Assembly: GCA_002221725.1 (NCBI GenBank)
Contig: NJFT01000178.1
Coordinates: forward strand, 20,236-84,235
Source of the DNA: Scedosporium boydii
Lineage: Eukaryota > Ascomycota > Sordariomycetes > Microascales > Microascaceae
Direction of reading: 5' to 3'
DNA: 64,000 nucleotides
The notes beneath the pieces are model-generated. The model saw only the letters and a program-made list of their open reading frames with translations. It had not been told where the DNA came from and searched no databases. This document shows, piece by piece, positions 32,967 through 43,631 of the stretch. The first letter of the stretch is position 1; each line of letters starts with the position of its first letter. The translations under genes and the position numbers were made by a program.

Positions 32967-34039
32967 GGAGCTTTGGAGATGGATGTACGATACCCCTTGA
33001 TGGATATGGCGAAAAAAAAAGAACGAATAAAAAGGCCCGTAGGGCCATGGTTGTCCCCCCAACTGGCCTTGCGCCAGTATCACTCTTTTTTCCTATGTTT
33101 TCGGTGATCCCCCCTTTCCGCCCTCTTTCTTTCGGAGGCGCTTTGCCTTCCTTATATCATTCCGCACGGTATGGTGGAGCGTAAGGAGAGACCAATCCTT
33201 TCAGCTTTGTATTACGAGCGGTACATCAATCTCCAAAAGAGATCCGGCGTTACCTAACAGGTTGGGAAAAAAAGGTGGGAAAAAGCCGCTTCCCTCTTCC
33301 CTAGTACACCTCTTCGGGGGCAAACAGGATAAGGGATCGGATTACTTTTTTCATACCTTGGGTGGGGGCATTGGGCTGGTTTGGATTTACACGCAGACTT
33401 TGACCATTTGCTCTTCGAACTGGGCTGGGCTTGTCCTGTTATCTTCCCCGGTACTCTTGTCTAGAATACTCTCTTGGGAGTAGGAAGGATGGGAGGGGAG
33501 GGGGATGCCCGTGTCTACCTTGTTGGGAGGTGGTGGCGTCGGTACATTTCATTGTTGATTTTCCTGTTCTATTGTTGTTGGAGGGTATCATAATAAAGTT
33601 GCGCCTTGGCCCTGGATGCCTAGTTGGCTGGTTCGAGTGGACTGTCTAGGGCATTGAGTGATCAAGGTCCGTAAGGCGTTATCTTCGGTCTCTGCCTACT
33701 TCCTTTGATATCAATAGTATTAAAGAGTTGTTCTTGCTCTAAAGACCGCCACATCTAGATATTGTTTGTCGAGCGCCTGGGGCGTACCCTTGCCCGACAT
33801 TGCAAGTGCTGCACGTCTACCTCATAGCTCTTCTAGTTGGTAACAAAAGGTTCCGCCTAGTTCCTTAGAAAGGATTATCAACGCAAGCGTGAAAGAGACA
33901 TTGTTAGCTGTACAATGTGTTGTTCAACCTCCATGTCTCTTTGTTACCTTCTCAATGCCATTGACGTTGTTGAGCTGACAGAGGCCCCGAACAATGCTGT
34001 GGAGTCTCAAAAGATTCTTAGGCTTTGACTCTTCAAGTT

Positions 34040-34066
34040 GAACAAGATGAACAAGGTGAACAAGGT
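34040..34066. repeat. 9-bp tandem repeat x3 (GAACAAGRT)
   Basis: Three head-to-tail copies, the first with A and the others with G at position 8. Non-coding. Confidence 0.75.
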
Positions 34067-34108
34067 GCCTGATCTAGATCCGTCATTCAATGAGACGTCT
34101 GGTTTAGT

Positions 34109-34124
34109 ATATATATATATATAT
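34109..34124. repeat. AT dinucleotide microsatellite
   Basis: Eight uninterrupted AT units, non-coding. Confidence 0.8.
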
Positions 34125-34519
34125 TCCCGAGTACGCCAAGGACTGTTGAAGATGCTAGTTGTCGAGTGTGACAAGCTACTAGCTGCTCAAACTGTGAAGG
34201 TATCTGAGGGACCTCCTACCCCTTTGACCCTTGAATATAGCGCCTTGGGGACTTATAATATCACAATTGCAAACCTCTATCAGCTTTTCCATTGGCCTCA
34301 TCAAGCGGCATACACAAACTGCAGAAACGAGTTGTCTTTTATGCAAACATTCTTTCTCCTCCTCTCCCCCAGATTTTCCCAATTCTGGGGTTCCATCAAG
34401 TCCCACGAACAAATCCATAGACAAGGGAGCCTTTCCTACCATCAAGGTAAGCCCCCCCTCCTTCTTCCCCCTGTCTACCCCAGTCCCCAAGATTCCTGGG
34501 CTAACCGCTGGGGGAAACT

Positions 34520-34774
34520 ATGTGTGTGGCAGAACACATCCAGTACACATCCTGCTACCACTACTTCGGGTACGTAGTGGTCTCCCCCTGCCCCCGCGCC
34601 AGCCAAGGCGGCTGCTACGGCCTCAGAAAAGAAGGCGTTCAGCGGGAGAGCGGCCTTTGCCCGCCGTGTCGGCGGAAAACTGGCCATCAGAGGGCCTTTA
34701 GAGGTAGCCTGAACGACAACGACGGCTTCCATATGTGGAGGCTGAGCGCTAGAGATCCCTGGAAGAGGAACTAG
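34520..34774 (+). CDS. small Cys/His protein, possible zinc-binding, unknown function
   Basis: Single-exon frame of 84 residues beginning MCVAEHIQYTSCYHYFGY. Cysteines at 2, 12, 24, 32, 47 and 50 and histidines at 6 and 14 are arranged as C-x3-H and C-x-H pairs followed by GGCYG and a terminal CPPCRR knuckle, which could bind one or two zinc ions. There is no signal peptide, so intracellular. Short proteins of the pattern M-C-x(2-3)-E-H-x-x-Y-x2-C-x-H ... CP.CRR are common in Pezizomycotina and uncharacterised. An alternative reading, in which this DNA is the last exon of a longer gene with Ala/Lys-rich product in another frame (donor GTAAGC at 34446), was considered and is less supported. 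Confidence 0.5.
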   Translation: MCVAEHIQYTSCYHYFGYVVVSPCPRASQGGCYGLRKEGVQRESGLCPPCRRKTGHQRAFRGSLNDNDGFHMWRLSARDPWKRN

Positions 34775-35314
34775 GCGGAGCACGAAGCCTGACGTAGAGT
34801 CTGGGTACAAATCCGGGAATCCTACTGGGGGTTCCGCCGGAGAGTCAAGCTGCTTTCCAATTCGGTATGTTTAAGGAGAGCAACAGACGGACAGGCGGCC
34901 TTCGTGGGTGAGATGAAGTCGGCGTGATAGAAGATGGGCGCTACATGTACTCTAATGTACTATATGGCGTTATTTGGAGTTCGTCAGGGATAAGTTGATT
35001 TACGCTTGTTGTAAGTTAGACAACACCAACAATCTAATTACGGGCACGGGAAGGACCAAGGTTCTAGGTAAGTCCATGTCGCGAATCGGTTGTGCAACAG
35101 TAACATCAATTATACAGCCATTTTCATACATGGTGTGCAAATACCCCTTTACATTATCCCAATCTTTTCTTTTTCTTTCCCCTCTCCCGGCCTCTCAAAA
35201 CCACGATGACCTCACCAGCATCCGTCCCCGGCACTCCCAAGCAGCACCGGACACCTGCCCCTTTCTGCCCTACCAGCCCACTCTGAGCGGTATCCCCTCA
35301 TCCCTTCCTCCATT
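34775..35314. other. intergenic, no gene seen
   Basis: Between a plus-strand and a minus-strand 3' end. A C/T-rich segment at 35160-35310 is likely the 3' untranslated part of the LEA-like gene. Confidence 0.5.
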
Positions 35315-35852
35315 CTACGCCTTCTCCTTGGACTTACCCGCAGCTCGGCCAGCCTCACCACTAGCTTCCCTAGCCGCGTTCCTCGCCTCTTCCAACAGCT
35401 CAGTGGTATCTATTTCCGGCTCCTCTCCCGCTGCCTGGCTCGCCTTGGCAGTTGATCCCGGCACATGGTGGCCAGGCATTCTGCCGTGGAGGACGTCGTC
35501 ACCTGCGTCCTTGACTTTGTGTGCGACGGAGGCTTTATGTTTCATGATTCTGTTAGCTTCATATTGTTCATGAGGAGACTAGACGAGTGGCGGATGTTGA
35601 GGGAGGGGAAGGGGTGGGAAAGGGGAAAACAATACCTCCGATGTCAATCCCGCCGACGATCTTGTCACTGACGACGCGGTCTGCCTTTTTCAGGCTATCC
35701 TTGACAGACTCGGTGACAGTCCTCTGCTCGGGCGTCGTCGTGGAAAAGGTCCGCGGGAAGTGGCGAGTGGCTGTGTTGGTGAGGAGGATCCGCGGAGTTA
35801 TGGTGCGGAGAGATATCGATGCTCGCTCGGCGAGAATCTTTGTGACGGACAT
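35315..35852 (-). CDS. mitochondrial LEA-like protein (predicted)
   Basis: Exon 1 35852-35636 and exon 2 35556-35315 give 152 residues. The donor is GTATTG. Frame continuity needs the acceptor GAAG| just before CTAACAG, and the total length then divides by three. The N-terminus MSVTKILAERASISLRTITP is rich in Arg/Ser/Thr without acids and is followed by RHFPRTFSTTTPE, a typical matrix-targeting presequence. The remainder is hydrophilic, Ala/Lys/Glu-rich and likely amphipathic helix when bound (EEARNAAREASGEAGRAAGKSKEKA-type tail), as in late-embryogenesis-abundant-like stress proteins. A role in desiccation or heat protection of mitochondria is inferred from composition alone. The weak splice signals make the junction the least sure part. 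Confidence 0.65.
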
Positions 35853-36584
35853 TTTTATGGAGGATTTTTGTGCTGCTTCTTGGATCTTTGGGACTTGATA
35901 TTCAGAGGGAGAGATGGACGATCAATGTGTTCACAGGCTTTACTGAATTTTTCTGATGTGATTGGGGACTTCAGTGCTGTTGGGGTTGTGTGATTTGATC
36001 GAATCTTATATAGAGCAGGCTCGTGGCCACGGTGCTCATCGATGACGTTTGGTGATGTCATGGATGTTGATGGATGGGAGAGGGAGGGTGAGGAGGGTTC
36101 GTGGGAGGCGCTGCTCAGGAGATTGAGGGTGGTGGATCGTGGGATTATGAGGGTCTACACAGTGTTGCCAGAGTACGAGTGGCGAAGAGAGGCGTGCGAC
36201 AATGGGGGAACCAGGAGAAGTCGACAATAGATTGGATGGGCTGGAATCTGAATCTAGATGGATGAACACTATATGAAGGAAAAAGAGATCGCGATCTGAC
36301 AAAAGGTGGATTCGAACTGATATAACCTCTTAGAGACAACCGCCAAGTACCTTTCCCCAGGCTCAGAAAATCCTAAAACACCAACAAGTCAGCTAATATG
36401 GGCGCCTGAGCCATTGCCACTTGGAATAACTGATTATTGGTTGTGCTGCGGACTGCCAATCACACTCATCAATCACTCAGTCGTAAAAACGGATGCCACC
36501 ACGGATAGATAGAAAGGCGTAGTTTCCAATCTCCAACAATTGAATTTCCTTAGATCTTCTATAAACCCCTAGAGAAACACTTAT
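35853..36584. other. intergenic between two minus-strand genes
   Basis: Promoter of the LEA-like gene and 3' flank of the hydratase gene. A tRNA-like B box (AGTTCGAATCC, minus strand) at 36304-36314 is not part of a foldable tRNA. Confidence 0.5.
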
Positions 36585-37649
36585 TTACCTGCCCTTAAAC
36601 ACAGGCTTTCTCTTCTCAGAAAACGCCTTCAACGCCTCATCCCTATCCTCCGTCGCCACAACCCTCTCATACATCTTATTCTCCATCTCCTCCCTCGCCC
36701 ACCCGACAGCCTCCAACCCAGCCCTAATAGCAACGGGTCCACCCTCGCAAATCTCCATCGCAAACCTCACGGCCTCGCTCAGCGCCGCCCGCTGCGCCCT
36801 CTCCAACACGCTACCGGTCTCGCCGGCCGCCGCGTCCTCCTTCTCCGTCACCTCGACCAATCTGTCGGCGATACCGAGGAAGTACGCCTCGGGCGCCGAC
36901 ACGCGACGGCCCGTGAGGATGAGGTCTCGGGCGCGGGAGAGTCCGACGAGGCCCGTGAGGCGGTAGGTGCCTCCGGCGCCGGGGATGATGCCGAGGCGGG
37001 TTTCGGGGAGACCGACTACGGCGTTGGATGAGAGGACGCGGAAGTGGGTCGATAGGGCGAGTTCGAGACCGCCGCCGAGAGCGAGGGAGGAGATGGCGCT
37101 GATGGTGGGGACAGGGATTGTGGAGAGGGCGGAGAATGTGCCGCGGAGATTCGTGAGGAAGATTTCGGTTCTATGATGTAATTTCTCAGTTAGATATTCA
37201 TCCTCAATAGAATGGGGGATCATGGGAAGGGAGGGTCAGCCGTACTCTTCCCTAGTGAATCCCTTCCTCTCCTTCAAATCAGCTCCCGCGCAAAAGCACG
37301 ACTCAACAGCACTAGCCAACACCACCGCCCTCGTAGGGCCCTTCTCATCCACGCCCGCCGCGCCGCCAAAGATCTTCTTGGGAGGCAGCTCCTCGCCGTT
37401 CTCGCCGTACTGGCTATGCACGGCGTCGATCTCCTGCCGCAGCGAGGCCAGCAGCGCGCGCGAGATGGCGTTTCGCGCCTTGGGGCGGTTGAGCTCGAGG
37501 ACGCGGATGTGGCCCGATCCGGGGGCGGGGAGGTTCGTCACGCGGATGAGAGGCTCGGTCGATTCGGCGGAGTAGAAGCGGCGGGCTGTGGTGGAGGTGA
37601 TGCGCATGGGAGCGCGCTGGCCGAGGCGTAGGAGGGTTCGTGGAGGCAT
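36585..37649 (-). CDS. methylglutaconyl-CoA hydratase (enoyl-CoA hydratase superfamily), mitochondrial
   Basis: Hydrates 3-methylglutaconyl-CoA to HMG-CoA in leucine breakdown; homologous to human AUH. Exons 37649-37246 and 37170-36585 (donor GTACGG, acceptor ATAG) give 329 residues. Residues 1-27 (MPPRTLLRLGQRAPMRITST..RRFYSAES) look like a mitochondrial presequence. Crotonase motifs follow: LNRPKARNAIS, oxyanion-loop FCAGADLKERKGF (119-131, the form typical of AUH proteins), LALGGGLELAL with Glu171, and VVGLPETRLGIIPGAGGTYRL-type helix with Glu191. These two glutamates are the expected acid/base pair. The C-terminus FSEKRKPVFKGR is the usual crotonase ending. Other genes of leucine catabolism are not adjacent. 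Superfamily certain, substrate very likely. Confidence 0.88.
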
Positions 37650-38205
37650 TTTTTCGGTTGTAGGATTGGGAGAGGAGGGAGGGGGGAACTTGAGACTAGG
37701 GTTGGATCAATTGATTGTCAATTGATGGCGAGGATGGGGAGGATGGTGGAGAGAGGTTTCGGCGGTTTTGTTGGAAGAAATGACGTTTTGCAGAGCTTTG
37801 GTCGGCTCGGCTTTTCTTCCGGCTTGTGTCGGCCATTGATCGGGACGAGCTTCACCGAGTCTCACCGAGATCGCTTTTACCCTACAGAATCCGAGGCACA
37901 ACTTTAACCTCAATGCAGATTGAGCAAAAGTGCTTTATAAGATGAAAAAAAGAGGGGTGGCCTGGTGATGATAGCTGCCCGGGAACTGTCAGGCTTTAAT
38001 TCTCCTCCATTAACGACACCGAATTGATCAATTCCTGAGTGACGTGAATACAGCCTACGGGTTGTCCCTGTCTCATCTCCAGCAGCTCACTCACAATATG
38101 CTTCAATCACATCAACGCTGTTTTCTGTATTCGCACATCGCTCCGTAGCAAACCCCAACGCCTAGCATAACATCCAAGTCATAAGAGAGTTAAAAAAAGG
38201 TCCAA
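37650..38205. other. hydratase promoter and 3' flank of glycosylasparaginase gene
   Basis: Tandem minus-strand genes. No coding potential seen. An inverted CAATTGAT word (37710-37725) lies about 65 bp upstream of the hydratase ATG. Confidence 0.5.
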
Positions 38206-39291
38206 CTAAAACTGCTTGATGAGTGCCGCATCCACCGGAGGCACCGTAACCACCTCCGTATCATTCATCTCACCACCCCTAAAAGCGTACGTAAACGTCC
38301 ACCCCGAAGCTGCTCCTCCATGCCTCCCTTCCCTATCAACCACCACGATGCCGCTCATGATCCCAGGATACCTCTTCACCATCCTCCTCACCGCGTCCTC
38401 GGCCGCCTCCGTCGGGGTCATCCCGTGCCTCAAGTTCTCCACGGCCTGATAACACGGCAAGAACCGCATCATGATATCCCCATCCCCTGTCGCACCACAC
38501 CCGCCCGCCTCGCTGTCAACGTAGGATCCACTGCCGGGGATGGGTCCGTCGCCAACCCGACCGGGGATCTTATGCGACGCGCCGTTCGTGGAAGTTCCCG
38601 CCGCCATCCTGCCCGCCTTGTCAACCGCAATCATCGAAATGGTATCGTGCGACGTCCTCGTCGACCTTGGCGCTCTTTCCTCGCTATACCCCCACAGTCC
38701 TCTTCCTTCAACCTGTCCTCCCGATAATGGAATCGGCTCATACGGTCCACAAGAAGACTTCGGATCCGGCCTAACATTCACCCTAAAATTCCCCTTACAC
38801 CCACCCTCCCTCCATGCCTCACACAAAGCCCTCGACTCCTCCGTCCCCAAATCCTCCTCCACAAACCCATTCTCCACCGCAAACCGCGTCGCCAAATCCC
38901 CCGCCAGCATCGTGTGCTGCGTATATTCGAGCACCCTCCTCGCGACGGCCACCGCATGCCTAACGCGTCGCAAACCCGCCACGGCACCAATCTTCAACGT
39001 CGCGCCATCCATGACCATGGCGTCCAGCGTCGTCTCGCACGATTCATCGGGGGATCCGCCAAAGCCTACCGTGCCGTCGCATTGGTTGCGTTCGCAGGTG
39101 GAGCAGCCAATTTCGATGGCGTCCAGGGCCGTGGTGGTGGGGTTGAGGAGGGAGGTGTAGGCGGCTGTTGTGGCGGCTGTGAAGGGACCGCCCCAGGTGT
39201 TTATGACGAAGGGGAGGCCTGGGGGGATTTGGGACTGGGCGTGGGTGAGGGGTAGGAGGGCTGTCAGGAGGGAGAGGGTTTGGAGGTTCAT
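38206..39291 (-). CDS. secreted glycosylasparaginase (N4-(beta-N-acetylglucosaminyl)-L-asparaginase)
   Basis: Cleaves the GlcNAc-Asn bond left after glycoprotein degradation. A single exon of 361 residues. Residues 1-18 (MNLQTLSLLTALLPLTHA) are a signal peptide, so it is secreted or vacuolar. N-terminal PFVINTWGGPF and ALDAIEIGCSTCERNQCDGTVG are family hallmarks. The Ntn-hydrolase self-cleavage site is HDT at 215-217, making Thr217 the catalytic nucleophile of the beta chain, followed by DKAGRMAAGTSTNG and RVGDGPIPGSGSY that line the active site. About eight cysteines are present, as expected for the extracytoplasmic form. Length matches human AGA. No missing active residue is seen. Confidence 0.92.
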   Translation of the reverse strand: MNLQTLSLLTALLPLTHAQSQIPPGLPFVINTWGGPFTAATTAAYTSLLNPTTTALDAIEIGCSTCERNQCDGTVGFGGSPDESCETTLDAMVMDGATLKIGAVAGLRRVRHAVAVARRVLEYTQHTMLAGDLATRFAVENGFVEEDLGTEESRALCEAWREGGCKGNFRVNVRPDPKSSCGPYEPIPLSGGQVEGRGLWGYSEERAPRSTRTSHDTISMIAVDKAGRMAAGTSTNGASHKIPGRVGDGPIPGSGSYVDSEAGGCGATGDGDIMMRFLPCYQAVENLRHGMTPTEAAEDAVRRMVKRYPGIMSGIVVVDREGRHGGAASGWTFTYAFRGGEMNDTEVVTVPPVDAALIKQF

Positions 39292-41709
39292 TTTGAGGAT
39301 GTGGCGTTCGTTGTGTTGTCGGAGTGAGGTTGTTGATAACTTTAGGTGAGGCAGGTGCGATGTGGGGTTTGTTTTGGCTCATCTCATCGCCGAGAACCAA
39401 TGCCGCGTCCACGCAGCATTTTGGCTTTTAACCGCCACACCACAACAACACGAGGCTTAAGTCCATGATTACATGCGAAAACTTCATATTTTCAGTTTTG
39501 AATCTTATTCGTTAGAGGATTCTTCGTATATCTAGGTGATAAAATATTTATCAATCGTTATGCTCTAGTTTGGCGATTACGATTACCGCGAATCGGTGAC
39601 TCCTACGTCAACATTCTTGAGATGACGGTGGAATTGATGCTTCACCATGGCTCTCCATGCAAAGCGGGCGGCTGCCTCAGCGGAGTGTTCCCATTCATAC
39701 ACTATACGGCCCGGTACTAAACTGGGAATCCACGGAAATTTGATTGCTGATTTTATTTATAGCACGCGGGCAGATCGGCTTGAAAGAAGAAAAGGAACGG
39801 GAAAAGAGAAAGAAACTAGGTCCGAGTCCTCTCCGCCGTCAAGTTTTAGCATAGTGCCTCTGCGGGAACCCTGTGGGGTTGATTCCCACGGGCATGCCTT
39901 CTTTTACTGCGACCCTGGGAACGAGTCGACAATGGAAAATTATCCGAGACGATGAACGGTGTTCGCTTGAGCTCTGCTCGAGAAGCTGTTTTTCTTGGGA
40001 GACGCGTTGCTCACCCCCCACACACAAGCAGCAGGAGGTCACTGGTGGCCCCTGTGCTTCAAACCTACACACGGGGCTGCGACGAAGTTGAATCTATGGA
40101 GAGAGGTTGAACGGATGCTGGCTTTCTGGGGAGGCCTACTATGATTGATGATTACTTTCTCGAAAGGTGCGCCACCACGGCTCGCCAAAACCCACGGTGG
40201 CACCGTTAATATGGAAGTGGAAGTGGAAGGCGGCACGGTGGATGCTAGATGCCCGGCCCAAGAACATTCGGGCGCCGCTCTCACATATGCACATATACCC
40301 ACACCCATGGCGAGATCTATCATTCAGCCTGAAGTGAAGGGTATCTCAACCCCGAGCTTCATTGGCCGGTTTTGCAATCTGCCCACCGGAATCGCATGCT
40401 TTCACCTACACTCCTCCTCCCTAAACCCTCCTGCACGAGAAATTCGCGAGGCAGCAGCTTGATGGTTTCTTTGTTGGCCCAGCGGGTCCGCAGCGAGGAT
40501 TTCAGTTGAAACGGACTGGGTAGCACAGGAATTCTTCATGCCCTTGCAACGTTTGAGTAGGCGATGGGGCTTTCTGTCGGAGAGAGCGGAATCAAGGCCG
40601 GATTGTGGTGGGAATCACAGCCATCGATCGCAAAGCTTCCGACCATCCTTGAGGGTGCGTTGTTAACGACGATTCGGAAGGATGGGACCGCTGCCGCCGT
40701 TATATTCTTCAAGTTTGTGAGGCTAAAACAGGAGTTCACTAACACTCTTTGAGTGGATACTCTGTCTTGATCAGCTGCTTTCCCATCTTTTTCTCTAGAC
40801 TCATGAACGACCTATTCTCCGCCAAACAAACCAGGACATGAGAAGCCGTCTGGATTCTAAATCGAGAGACGGCATAAGAACGACCCAATTCAATCGATCT
40901 CGTCTCCCGGGTCTGTTTCTATTCTAAGATCCCGAACTGGCTCTAAAAAGAGACGCAAAAAGCTCTGGGCGTGGGGCGCGATATATCTCGACCCTCCACG
41001 TAAGGGCCACGGATCCATTAATTAAGTAGATAGATGAAGTGACTCTTTACAGCTTTCTCCCAGCAGAGGAGGCCCATCATGGGGTTTGTTCAGGTTTTCC
41101 ACCGTCAGGGCCGATATGGCGAGAGACGGATAATTTGGCGCACTCAACAGGGCCATTTATATTCATCCGGAATAGGAAACCCAGCAAAGCACTCATTGTT
41201 CGTTTCCGAGTCCTTTTTAATCTACGTCATTAATGAAAAGGCAATATCCAATATTCTTGATATTGGCTGTCCCCCATGACGATTCCGAAGGCGTATTATT
41301 TGAGCCTACGAAGGATAAAATGGTTTGGAAATCCCTCGCGAGTTTCCCGAGGTCCCGGTTTTCTTCTGTCTGTCCGCCAGTTCTCTTCATCGTCATCATC
41401 ATCACGCTCTCGTCACTTCCATCCATCGGAAAACAGAAACCAGTCGACGAAAAAGCTGCGCGCCTCTTAATCGCGCGTATGTTGTGAGGCGTCTCCACTC
41501 AATAGCAGATACGAAAAGCCCCATCGAAAGAGAAAAAAAAGCAGCAAGCGCTAAAGCGTTCCCGCCTGAAAGGGGAATTGATTGTCGCGCATTTCCCAAC
41601 GTCTTTTTCACCTCGTCACTCCATTCTACTTCATCTCGGCTACAAAAAGAAAAAAAAGCGGGGGGGAAAGGAAGGAAAAGAGAAAACGAAAACCCGAACT
41701 GTCGCAACA
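39292..41709. other. intergenic 2.4 kb, no gene seen
   Basis: Only shadow frames of at most about 130 codons. A short GTGGAA-type repeat at 40213-40230. The purine-rich run just before 41710 (AAAAAAGCGGGGGGG, 41648-41663) is the leader of the next gene. Confidence 0.5.
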
Positions 41710-42191
41710 ATGAACCTCCCTCTTAGTCTTCTCGGCCTCTTGGCTACCATGCTTTGCCAAGCTGCTGCCTCTCCTATCGCAGAGCCGCCAGAACAAACAG
41801 CTGGATGTACCGTGACTATCGGAGCTTGTCCCAACGGTTCGCTGATCGAGCTCAACCTCACCGAGTGCGCGTGCAAATGTCTCGAGAGCTCTTGCAGTGA
41901 GGTATGGGTGCCACCTCTATCGCTTCGCTTATAGATTCCACTCGCGCTCTGTGGTGATTTTGCTGACTTTCGCTCCTGTAGATCGGAGGATGCGACAATC
42001 CTAACGGCACACCGTTCAAGGGTGATGACCTTGGCAACGAGTTCCAAAACTGCGTACAGGTACGTCAAGGTGATTTGATATCAAGTTATGGCAATCTGCT
42101 AACATGATTCGTGCTGTAGAGTACCGAGTGCTTGCCCATCTTTGCCGCCGGCCAAGAACTTAACCCAAGCTTGATCAACTGCGCGCCCTGA
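41710..42191 (+). CDS. small secreted cysteine-rich protein (candidate effector)
   Basis: Three exons, 41710-41901, 41982-42059 and 42120-42191, with donors GTATGG and GTACGT and acceptors TGTAG and TGTAG. All phases are zero, giving 113 residues. Signal peptide 1-20 (MNLPLSLLGLLATMLCQAAA). The mature part has ten cysteines, five potential disulfides, with a tight CACKC cluster (about 53-57) and one N-glycosylation sequon each in NGSL and NLTE. No known domain recognised; it is not the eight-cysteine CFEM pattern. The 3' end is followed within 15 bp by a long GA microsatellite. The DNA around it is non-coding for more than 1 kb on both sides, the usual neighbourhood of effector-like genes. 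Confidence 0.78.
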
Positions 42192-43631
42192 CGGGTCTAA
42201 GAGAGAGAGAGAGAGAGAGAGAGAGAAATTATCGGAATAAAATTATGACCCGCGGTGCCTAAGCGGTTCGCCTGCGGTCAGCATGAGGGAGGGATATCTG
42301 TCTGCATGGAGTTGGGGCGTTGAGATCCTTCGATTCGAACTTGAGGGAAGACTGGCCTTTTTGTCAACATTCATCTGTGGATTGAATATTTGTGGGAGTT
42401 TTTGTCTTCTTCACAAAATACCTTGGGCTTATTGTTATGGGTAACAAACAATTTGACTGGCGTTGGCATGGGAACTTTCTGTATATTATTTTAGATATGC
42501 CGTGTCGCTTCGATGGATTCCTGTTACGATTCCAGTCAAACAGCTCCGAGGAGCCCAACGAGGAAGGGCAGGCTGTCTAAGTGTCCTAGATGTCGTTAAT
42601 ATTCTCTGCGAATTCTGGAAGCGATACTCCACTGTTAGCGATGCTTGTCCAGGATGTCATTCATGATCAAGCAATGGAGGAGCAAGCCAGTGAAAAGGCC
42701 GTACATTCATCCTGGTCGGCGGTTATCTATCCACATGGCCGTCACTCTATTTGGTTCGTGGCTTTCCTACTTCGAGTGGCTCGTGAATGCGACGAATCAA
42801 TTCATAATTTTTGAAGTTTCCCCTGAAGAGGGAAATCAAGAGTCGCCGGGGCCCGGACGGAGACGGGGTGGCCCCGCTTTGACCACCGCCGGAAACTGGG
42901 AACTTCGCCGGATGAAGTTGGCGGGCCCGATATGTCTGGGAATCGTGCCGCAAAAACTGCACACCACGTTGCGTGTTTAAAATAGTAGGAATAATTTTCG
43001 ATTCTAGAAATCTATTTGGATCGTGGATCTAGCGTCTAGGTTCAAAGGAAGGAGCGCCTTCCGCACCTCAGCATCTCTACACCTTCCTCGACATATCCAT
43101 CCCCCGGGATATGGTGCAGGCCAGCCACCCAGATTGCAACTCACATCACCCTAATCGGACAACCTTATGACGGTAGGTGGTGTAATTTCCCATTATATCA
43201 GACTCGTGGCATTCCCCACGCAGATAAACCCCGTGGCTTGGATGCTACGGATGACTGGTCTAAAACAAAGATTAAGTTGCGCCCTAGAGAAGTTGTCCCG
43301 CTCGCTTCAGAATCATAAACTCATGTGGCACAGCGCCACACACACGTACTCACACACCCATACAGACACGTCGACCTCACTTCATATGTGAAGATGGGTG
43401 ATCCCCTGATTTTAGAAGAAGGGTATATCAATGTTAAAAGACCCGGGAAACTTTCCCAGCGGTTGCCCATACCACATGGCACCCGTGTTTCATCGAGGGT
43501 GACTCCGAGCTCGGAGTCCCGCTCTCACCTCTCATCTCTCATCACTTACCTCCCTCTTTCGGACTTACCAAAAGTGTCGGAATTCTACAGCAGGGAGAAA
43601 ACCGACCTACAGCACCTTCTTCCATTTCCGG
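42192..43631. other. intergenic, no gene seen
   Basis: GA microsatellite, then anonymous sequence and the F-box gene promoter. A CA-rich stretch at 43334-43372. A tRNA-like D-arm word near 42255 lacks a matching T arm. Confidence 0.5.
42203..42226. repeat. GA dinucleotide microsatellite
   Basis: About twelve uninterrupted AG units just after the stop codon of the secreted protein gene, so within its 3' untranslated region. Confidence 0.85.

Larger units (their letters stand above)
32967..34519. other. intergenic, no gene seen
   Basis: 3' flank of the Nup37-like gene (A9 run and AATAAA at about 33013-33030), then anonymous sequence. Contains a 9-bp tandem repeat (34040-34066) and an AT run (34109-34124). 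Confidence 0.5.

Noticed and set aside
36290..36355. tRNA-like segment on the minus strand with B box AGTTCGAATCC
   Set aside because: The T stem does not pair (ATCAG against CCACC) and no 5' acceptor half complements the 3' flank, so no cloverleaf forms.
42203..42226. Simple repeats as possible CRISPR or centromeric arrays
   Set aside because: All repeats in the window are microsatellites or two- to four-copy tandems without spacers; CRISPR is not expected in a fungal nucleus.
42252..42345. Leu/Ser-tRNA-like D-arm words and a weak T-loop word
   Set aside because: No acceptor stem and no matched T stem; chance resemblance.
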